DNA from: Candidatus Aminicenantota bacterium
Lineage (GTDB): Bacteria > Acidobacteriota > Aminicenantia > UBA2199
Assembly (NCBI GenBank): GCA_024644125.1
Contig: JAHELQ010000179.1
Span: forward strand, 1-9,516
Reading direction: 5' to 3'
DNA length: 9,516 nucleotides
This document shows, piece by piece, positions 1-8,000 of this stretch. The translations under genes and the position numbers were made by a program. The notes under the pieces are model-generated. The model had not been told where the DNA came from and did no database searches. It saw nothing but the letters and a program-made list of their open reading frames with translations. How positions within the stretch are numbered: position 1 is the stretch's first letter; every line of letters begins with the position of its first letter.

Positions 1-225
1 CCGGGGAATTTTCTCCAATATTTTCTGACGGCCATCTTCCATGATGATGGTCCGAAGCATGGGATGCCTTTCGATAAGTTTGTTTAGTGCGTCGTTCAAG
101 CGGGGAATTTTTAATGTTGTAGGAATCTCGATATAGACATGGGTGGAGATGCCCCCCAACTCGAAGCGACTGTCGCGCCCCATCAGATAAGCCATCTGCA
201 CATCAGTCAACGGGAACGGCTCGTG
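1..225 (-). other. Heterocyclization-type condensation domain (Cy), cut by the left edge
   Basis: Residues 602-615 (175-216) read FPLTDVQMAYLMGR, which satisfies every fixed position of the Cy1 signature FPL(T/S)xxQxAYxxGR, unlike the SxAQxRLW form of C2 and C3. RHPMLR follows at 651-656. Cy domains condense and cyclodehydrate Cys, Ser or Thr to thiazoline or oxazoline rings. The catalytic DxxxxDxxS motif and the A domain of this module lie beyond the edge, so cyclizing activity and substrate cannot be confirmed. Confidence 0.82.
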
Positions 226-2019
226 CGTGTTGAGAGGATCCGGTTCAAGCCTGGGATATGTCTCTTCGCCGGCGGAAGACGATTTGATTGTATTGGCCAT
301 GTCGCGCAACGCCGGCCGTTCGAGTATGGCCGACAATTCCACTTTGACATTGAACACCTTGCCGATTTTCCCTACCAACACCGTCGCGTTCAAAGAATGC
401 CCGCCCACTTCAAAAAAACTTGTGTACGCATCCAGTGTTCCCGCGTCGATATTGAGTACATCCGCCCAAATGCCTGCCAACTGGATTTCTGCCTCGCCTT
501 CCAGGGCGGCTGCCTCGCGTTCTTTCCGGGGGGACAGGACAGGATCCGGCAATGCCTGGCGGTCCACTTTGTTGGTGGCGGTGAGAGGCATCTTTTCCAT
601 TTCCACAAACGCCGCCGGAACCATATAATCTGGAAGGAAGTTCGCGATATACTCTTTTAGATCCGAGGCCTCGACCTTGTTCCTGGGGACATAATACGCG
701 CATAGCACAGGTTCTTTACGATCCGATTGTTTGAGCGTCACTACAGCCTCTTTCACATGACCGCTCTCGAGAAGCAACGTCTCGATTTCAAGCAATTCCA
801 CGCGGAAGCCCCTGATTTTCACCTGCATATCTTTGCGGCCAATGAATTGGATGTCCCCTTCGGCTGTCAGGCGCCCCAAATCGCCGGTCCAATATAATTT
901 TCCCAGTTCATCGTCCTCCGAGAACGCTTCCGGACCTTGTTGTCCATCCCTCCAGTATCCCAACGCCACATGATCGCTGGCTACCACGATCTCTCCAACG
1001 CCGATGTCTTCGAGGATATCTCCGTTTTCGGAAATCACCATAAGCGTCGTCTTGTTTAGAGGAACCCCGAGACTCACGTTCTTTTGGGAATCATCATGAT
1101 TCACCATCCAGAAAGAGTTGAGGGAGGACTCGCTCATTCCGTACATATTGACAAACGTCGTGTTGGATTTGAAAAAGCGTTTGAATATCCTGACATCGCT
1201 CTCTCTCACCTCTTCTCCCCCCAACAAGATATGGCGAAGCTCCGGGAACTCTTCATGCCCCCGCATCAAATCCACAAAATAGCGGTAAACTGTAGGTACC
1301 GAATGCCAGATGGTAATTTTTTCGTCATTCAACCAGCGAATCACGTCATAGTCCGCGAGACCTTTGGTGACGTCATAGGGACACAATGTGGCGCCGGTCA
1401 ACAAAGAACCGAATATGTCCATAACCGCCGCATCGTGTCCGAGAGCGGAAAACAATGTCATGCGGTCCGATTCGGTGATATTGAAGCGCTCCGTCATATT
1501 GTCGATGTAATAGATAATATTGCGATGATTCTGAAGGACCCCTTTGGGTTTGCCGGTGGAACCGGATGTGTAGAGAATATATGCCAGCCGGTCGCCGTTT
1601 TCGTCGCTACCCGGGCGGGAACGAGGAGTCGAAGCATCGATAGCTTCGATATCGACAATCGCAGGGATTGTAGGGGATTTCTGCGCCAACAGGGAAGCCA
1701 ATTCGAGATTTTCCCTATTGGTGAGAATGATTGACGCCTCTGAATGTTGCAACATGTACTCCAAACGCTGCCGCGGGTAGTTGCGGTCCATGGGCACATA
1801 CAGAGCTCCGGCTTTCAAGGCTCCCATCAGGCCAACAATCATACCGGCTCCATGCTCGAACAACAATGCGACGCTTTTACCGCCGCACCTAATAATTTCA
1901 TGTGCCACACGATTGGCTCTTCCGTCCAATTCCCGGTAGCTCACGTCACCGGCGCTTGTTTTCACTGCCGTTTTTTCTTCTAAACGATCGACGATATTCT
2001 CGAACCTTTTGACTATCAT
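1..2019 (-). CDS. Non-ribosomal peptide synthetase, A-PCP-Cy, 3' end missing
   Basis: Second NRPS subunit of the operon, 673 residues visible and open at the left edge. Order: A3 residues 1-491, PCP3 507-580, start of a heterocyclization-type condensation domain from about 599. The ATG at 2019-2017 is chosen because a GAGG-containing site lies 6 bases upstream and because homology to A domains begins almost at residue 1 (IVKRFENIV, then VSYREL at 27-32). A GTG two codons earlier is the only close alternative. There is no C domain at the N-terminus; the matching C domain ends the upstream protein, so this A-PCP pair must work with it in trans. The gene lies in the same reading frame as its neighbour, separated by TAG and three codons, which suggests fission of a single ancestral gene and translational coupling. 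A3's substrate is not predictable from its signature. The protein certainly continues: the Cy domain is cut after about 75 residues. Confidence 0.97.
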   Translation of the reverse strand, partial: MIVKRFENIVDRLEEKTAVKTSAGDVSYRELDGRANRVAHEIIRCGGKSVALLFEHGAGMIVGLMGALKAGALYVPMDRNYPRQRLEYMLQHSEASIILTNRENLELASLLAQKSPTIPAIVDIEAIDASTPRSRPGSDENGDRLAYILYTSGSTGKPKGVLQNHRNIIYYIDNMTERFNITESDRMTLFSALGHDAAVMDIFGSLLTGATLCPYDVTKGLADYDVIRWLNDEKITIWHSVPTVYRYFVDLMRGHEEFPELRHILLGGEEVRESDVRIFKRFFKSNTTFVNMYGMSESSLNSFWMVNHDDSQKNVSLGVPLNKTTLMVISENGDILEDIGVGEIVVASDHVALGYWRDGQQGPEAFSEDDELGKLYWTGDLGRLTAEGDIQFIGRKDMQVKIRGFRVELLEIETLLLESGHVKEAVVTLKQSDRKEPVLCAYYVPRNKVEASDLKEYIANFLPDYMVPAAFVEMEKMPLTATNKVDRQALPDPVLSPRKEREAAALEGEAEIQLAGIWADVLNIDAGTLDAYTSFFEVGGHSLNATVLVGKIGKVFNVKVELSAILERPALRDMANTIKSSSAGEETYPRLEPDPLNTHEPFPLTDVQMAYLMGRDSRFELGGISTHVYIEIPTTLKIPRLNDALNKLIERHPMLRTIIMEDGRQKILEKIPR
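280..498 (-). other. Peptidyl carrier protein PCP3
   Basis: Carrier domain with FFEVGGHSLNATVL. The phosphopantetheine serine is residue 542, codon 394-396. It accepts the residue from A3, serves as acceptor for C3 of the preceding protein and as donor for the Cy-type domain that follows. Confidence 0.95.
547..2019 (-). other. Adenylation domain A3, unusual signature, substrate unknown
   Basis: Motifs in order: VSYREL 27-32, LKAGALYVPMD 68-78, YTSGSTGKPKG 150-160, GHDAAVMDIFGSLL 194-207, NMYGMSESS 291-299, YWTGDL 376-381, DMQVKIRGFRVE 397-408, LPDYMVP 462-468, TNKVDR 482-487 with lysine 484. Position 235 (PheA numbering) is aspartate D196, so an alpha-amino acid is expected. The remaining positions A197 M200 H239 L265 G267 M292 L300 N301 K484 give DAMHLGMLNK, which I do not recognise. 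Two core motifs deviate: MSESS for PTE, and TNK for NGK. The domain is certainly of the adenylation family and probably active. Confidence 0.9.
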
Positions 2020-2021
2020 GG

Positions 2022-2030
2022 TCACCCTCT
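2022..2030 (-). promoter_or_regulatory. Ribosome binding site of the second NRPS gene, overlapping the upstream stop
   Basis: Read on the minus strand, the junction is TAGAGGGTGACCATG. GAGG (2029-2026) resembles the Shine-Dalgarno core, shares its first G with the last base of the amber stop, and sits 6 bases before the ATG. A ribosome ending the first protein would stand on the start site of the second, favouring coupled translation at similar amounts, which suits two halves of one module. The match to the consensus is partial, and activity is inferred. Confidence 0.6.
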
Positions 2031-5000
2031 ATAGTTTTTTTCTGGCCAGGCGCTTCCGGCTGGAAACCCTGTATTCGTTTATATTGCATTCAGGCTTCCG
2101 ACAAATACTGCCCAAAACCTTTTCGTACAATTGCATGATTTTTTCGATTGTGGCTGTTGTGAAGTTATTTTTTTTGAAGGCAATCACAATCTCAATGGCG
2201 TTTTTGTAAGGAGTCACATAAAAAACGATGTCGTATTTCGCGTCGCCCGACCGGTCTTTATGGAAGGAGGAAAAATCTTTCAGCTCCTCCATGGCGGTAT
2301 CACGGATATTCAGCATATTGAAGAACACCGAGATCTCTGGATAAGGCATGTTCAATTCGCCGAAGATCAATTCCAATGGGAACGTCTGGTATTCCAGCAC
2401 ACGATAGGCGTCTTGTTGCACTTTCTTGAGAAACGCCTCGAAGGGCATGTCCGGTTCTAACCGGTGATACAGGATAAGCGTATTGACAAAAAAACCGATG
2501 ACGCCCATGACATTCTGATGTTGTCTGCCCGCCGCCGGTATCGCGACCGAGATGTCCCTTTGCCCCGTCAATTGCCAGAGCATGATCTTCAAGGCGGCGA
2601 TCATCACGATGAACAATGTCGATTCGTTTTGCCTGGCAAGGGCGTTCAAGCTGGATAGATACCCGACATCCAGTACGAAACGGTATGCCGCGGCTTCGCG
2701 ATTGGACGCGTCGCTTCCCATGGCGGCGCGGGGAAGTTCCAGGGGACCGATATTCCCGTTTAATTGTTCCAACCAAAAGGCTCTGGCATCCCTTGTTTCG
2801 GAATCTGCGGCCAGCATACGATTCTGCCAGGCGGCAAAATCTTTGTATTGAATGACCAATGGTTCCAGAAAACATTGCCTGTCTTCGGCCGCGGACTCCA
2901 GCAATTGCGTGAATTCATCCCGTAAAATTTCCATCGACCAACCGTCGGAAACAATATGATGCATGATCACCAGAAGATTGAATCGTTTATCGTCAAGCTT
3001 CACCAATGTGCAGGAATGCAGAGGCGGTTCCAATATATTGATGGGGCGCCCCATGCTCTCCCTTACTATCGTCTCCATCCGGGGAGCGCGGTCTTCAGCA
3101 GAAAGGAACGATATATCGACGCACCGAATCTTTATGGACCGGCTGTTTTCCACCACCTGAACCGGCTCTCCATCCCGCTCTTCAAAATATGTGCGGAACG
3201 CCTCGTGCCGGTCCGCCAATGTTTGCATGGCCCATTCAATCGCCGCGGAGTTCTCTATGTTTTTAATCTCTATTATGCCTGACAAATTGAAGGCCGTCTC
3301 GGAAGGATTTTTTTTGAAGAGCACCCACATTCGTTTTTGAGAAAAAGAGACTTCGTAATAGTCTCTGACTGGCAATTCTGGAATATCGCTAAACCCGGAT
3401 TGAATCTCTGAAAAGGTGTGCCGGCAAAAATCGCCGAATTCCGGCTGCCGGTAGAGATCCACGATCTTCACCTTGACCCCGAATTCGCGGCGAATGGCGT
3501 TGACAAGCCTGGTGGCCGCGATGGAATGGCCGCCGGCGTCGAAAAAATGACTGTTCATTCCCACTCGCTCCACTCCCAATATGCGTTCCCAGAGTTGAGC
3601 CATTTCCCGATGGTTGGGCTCTGCCGGCGCTACAAAAGCTTCGGCGCCGTCAATTCCAGGTTTCGGAAGTCTGTTCCGGTCGATTTTTCCATTCGCCGTT
3701 AACGGCAATGAATCCAGAATCACACAGTGTGACGGGATCATGTAATGAGGTAGGGTATCGTTCAATCGACGACGGATGCTGTCTGAGTGTAACGTTCCCT
3801 CCCCCACTATATAAGCAATCAAATATTTTTCCCCAGACTTGCTGGTCTCCGCGATTACCACCGACTCGTCAACCCCTTCGATCAGTAGCAATTCTTTTTC
3901 AATTTCACCGGGTTCAATTCTAAAACCGCGAATCTTGACTTGATGATCGGTGCGGCCGCGGAATTCGACACTCCCATCCGGTAGCCATCTTCCGAGATCT
4001 CCGCTGCGATAGAGCTTTTCTCCCGGATGGAACGGATGATCCACGAATTTTTCATGCGTCAACTCAGGACGGTTCAAGTAACCGGAGGCAAGGCCGTGAC
4101 CGCCGATGTAGATTTCGCCAACAATACCGATAGGCAAAACCATTCGCTTTTGATCGAGAATATAGATGTTTGTATTGCTGACCGGGCCGCCGATAGGAAT
4201 CGTATACTGGTTGTCCTCGATCGCGTTCACCGGATAAAAAGAGGCGAACACTGTAGTTTCGGTAGGCCCGTACATATGCAACAGACAATCGGGTCCGATA
4301 TCCCCGATCAATCTACGGCAATGATCCACCGAAACCCGCTCGCCTCCGAATAATATATTTTTCACGTCGCCGAGACACCAGAGGGACAGGTCCACCAGAG
4401 CGTTGAATAGAGCGGTGGTAACAAAAAATTTCGTAATCTCTTGTTTTCTGATCTTCTCTCCCAATACACCAATCTCCGCCAACTCATTTTCATTGACCAG
4501 TACCAGGGCAGCCCCGTTTAACAAGGAACCGAAAATATCAAAGATTGAACCGTCGAATGCGTAATTGGATAATTGCAGTAAGCGGTCGTGCAAACCGACA
4601 GAAATATAGTTTGTGCAAAGGGCTATTCTGACAGCGTTTCGGTGAGAGGTCAATATCCCTTTCGGCTTTCCGGTGGTGCCGGATGTATAAATAATGTAAG
4701 CGATTGAGTTGGAATTGGGAATAACGGGAGTTTCCAGTATTTTTCTCGTATAGATATACGCATCGGAGATATCGATAAAAGTTGCCAGATCGCCGGTCAT
4801 ATGCCGAAACAGAGGTTTTGAACAAACCAGGGAAACATCGCTGTCTTTCAGCATAAATTCAACGCGGTTCGGCGGATATGTTGGATCGATTGGGAGATAA
4901 GCGCAACCGGCCAGCAAAATCCCCATTATCCCCACCATCATATCGAGCCCTCGCTCGACCAACAATCCCACGATGCCACCACTGGCCGCCCCCTGTTTGC

Positions 5001-8000
5001 CAAGAAACCCGGCCAATTGAAGACTTCTCTCGAAGAGCTCCCTATAGGTGACGTTGATCCCGGAATCAACAAGCGCCGTGCGGTCAGGATGCGCGAGAAC
5101 AATATCGGTAAATAATTGGGGGATGGTTTTGTGGGCGGGGAATCCGGTTTGCGTACGGTTGAATTCCGAGATGATTTTGTGCCGCTCTTCGGCGTCGATC
5201 ATCTCGATTTCTGAAATGGGTCGATCCAATTTCGCGGGAGCGCCGGACAATAAGTGAATCCAATACCTGGAGAAGCGCTGGATGGTATCCTGCTTGAACA
5301 AGCCGACGCTGTATTCGATCGAGAATTGGATGTGATCGTCGCAGTCAACCGCAGCAAGCGTCAAGTCGAATTTGGCGATACCGGACCGGATGTCTTGCGG
5401 CACGATCGAGAGGCTTTTGCAAAACCGGTCGGGCGGCGTTTCTTCCTGAAGGGCGAACATAACGTCGAACAATGGATTTCTGCTGGTATCGACCGGGACG
5501 CTCAATTTTTCGATCAAATCCTCGAACGGGTATTCTTGATTGTCGAAGCCGGCCAGAGTGTGATCAACCACATCCTCGATATATGATCGGGTAAACCGGC
5601 TGCCTGATGGCCTGTACCTCATCACCAGCGTATTGACAAACATCCCTTGAACCGCCTCCAGGCCTCCCCTATTGCGACCGGCCACCGGAGTACCCAGCAC
5701 AACGTCATCTTGTCCGGTCAATTTTGAGAGGAAGATGGTGTAGAGAGCCAGCAATACCATAAACAGAGTTGTTCCTTCAGCGTTGGCAATCTCCTTTAAC
5801 TGCGCGGCCGCATCCATTTCCAGGCTGAAACGGTGGCGATTCCCTTTGAAGTCGCGAACCGCGGGCCGGGCGAAATCCGCCGGCAGCTCCATCACCGGGA
5901 CATTGTCCGCGAATTGCCGCAACCAGAAGGACTCCTGCTTTTTTATCTCTTCCCGCCCGGCGCCAGATTGTTGCCAGAGGGCGTAATCCGTGTAATGAAG
6001 TGTGACTGGGGCTAATTCGGCGTTTTCGTACAACGCGAAAAATTCTTCCATCATCGAGGCAAACGATACCCCGTCGGAAATCATATGATTCATGTCCATC
6101 GCCAGGAGATGTCTCTCGGCCGTCAATTGCAAGACAGTTGCTCTCAGCAGGGGCGGCCGCGACAAATCGAAGGGCCGAATCAATTGGTAACGATTCAATA
6201 AATCATTCACATCGAGGGTTTCATCATCCGAAACATCGATGTACGTCATGTCCGATCTTACGTTCGCCAACACATGCTGTACCGGTAGGCCATCCGATGA
6301 GGTGCGAAAGGATGTTCTCAACGACTGGTGACGAAGTACCAGAAGGTCCAGAGCCTGTTGGAAGCGGTGGATATCGAGCTCTCCCGACAATAACGCCACC
6401 GCGGGGGTATTGTAGGCGATGCCCTCCGGATCCAATTGGTGGAGGGCGTACAATCGCCTTTGAGCGAAGGTGAGGGGATACACATCCCGTTTCTCCGAGG
6501 GAAGGATTGCAGAGGTCTTGTCGAGTCGATTGTGTTCGGCGAAATAGGCAATGGCAGAAACGGTCGGTTCTGAAAAAATCACTGAAAGAGGAATCGTCAT
6601 ATCCAGACCTTCTTGAAGTTTTGCCGCCAGAACGACAGCTTTTAGGGAATGTCCGCCCATCTGGAAGAAATTGTCGCGAATGCCAATCTTATCGACCGGT
6701 ATCCCCAGAATTGAGGACCAAATTTTTGCGATATCCCGCTGGAGTTTTGTCTCGGGGGCCATATAGCCCTCTCCCGCGAACTCCGGCTCGGGCAGCGCGC
6801 GCCTGTCGAGTTTGCCGTTGGCGGTGATGGGAATGTGCGGTATCGCGCTAAAAGAAGAAGGAATCATATAGGCCGGCAAACGCAGCCCCAATCTCCGGCG
6901 CACATCCGGTTCATCCAACTCCTTTGCCAGGACTAGATAGGCGCACAGAAATAGATCTCTGGAAGAATCTTCGCGGGTCACCACCACCGCGTCGCTCACA
7001 CCATCCAATTGAAGAATGTGATGCCGTATTTCATCCACTTCGATCCGGTACCCGCGAATTTTCACCTGGTCGTCAATCCGTCCCAGGAATTCCAGATTCC
7101 CATCCCGAAGCCGTTTTGCCAGATCACCTGTTCTGTACAACCGCTCTCCAGGCATGAAGGGATTGGGGACGAACCGCTCCGCAGTCAATCCTGGTGCGTT
7201 GAGATAGCCGCGGGCCAATACATGGCCGCCGATATAAAGTTCGCCAACCACCAGAGGCGGAACAGGTTTTTTATAGCGGTCGAGAAGATATATACGGGCA
7301 TTCTGGATAGGCGCCCCGATGGGGACTGACCGTCTTGCCGAGGTTTTATCATAGCGATGGATCATACAACCCACAGTCGCCTCTGTAGGGCCGTATTCGT
7401 TGTACACTGTCACGTCGTCCCCAAGACGGCGCAGAGTCTCATCGACGAGATGGGCTTCCAATTCTTCGCCGCCTACGATAATGGTTTTCAGACGATTGGC
7501 GCCTTCAGTGACAGCAGATAATATTTTTAGGTGTGTCGGCGTGGCTTTGATAATATCCGCATGGCGACCCTCGACAATATTGCGGACCACGGCGCCGGCT
7601 TCGCCCGGATCGAAAATGGCGATGGTATTTCCGGTAATCAAAGGCAAGAATATCGACGTGACCGTCAAGTCGAAAGCCAACGATGTATAGAGGGGAAAAA
7701 CCACAGGCAAGTTGCCATCGAGATATCGCTTCGCTCCCCAGAGAAGGTAATTGACGATGGTGGCATGCTCCACCACCACCCCTTTGGGGGTTCCAGTGGA
7801 ACCCGAGGTGTAGATGACATAACAAGGATCGGAGAACTGACTCTCGATCGGCGCAGGGGAGTCTAGCGTCGCTTCCGGGATGTCTTTTTCGACGTCTAGA
7901 AAAATTCCGTGGAAACCAGTTTTTCGCCGTTGATCCTCTGTTCCCACCAAAACGGAAACCGCGCTGTCCGCTAAAATATAGCGGATTCTGTACTCAGGAT

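Noticed and set aside
1084..1734. Plus-strand open frame of 216 codons, and other plus-strand frames such as 139-660 and 5254-5586
   Set aside because: They lie antisense to strongly conserved NRPS domains, show no recognisable family or credible ribosome binding site, and are explained by the codon pattern of the opposite strand.
2029..2031. Junction of the two genes as a frameshift
   Set aside because: Both genes are in the same frame and separated only by TAG. A single substitution, not an insertion or deletion, would be needed to fuse them, and a plausible ribosome binding site supports two genes.
2029..2070. Basic C-terminal tail of the first protein as a known docking (COM) domain
   Set aside because: Classical COM pairs join a donor carrier or epimerase end to an acceptor C-domain start. 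Here the ends are C and A, and the tail of about 11 residues matches no docking motif I know. A docking role is possible but not supported.
5203..6489. C2 as a dual epimerization/condensation domain
   Set aside because: The extra N-terminal histidine motif of that subtype is not seen, and the preceding carrier has the ordinary GGHSL form.
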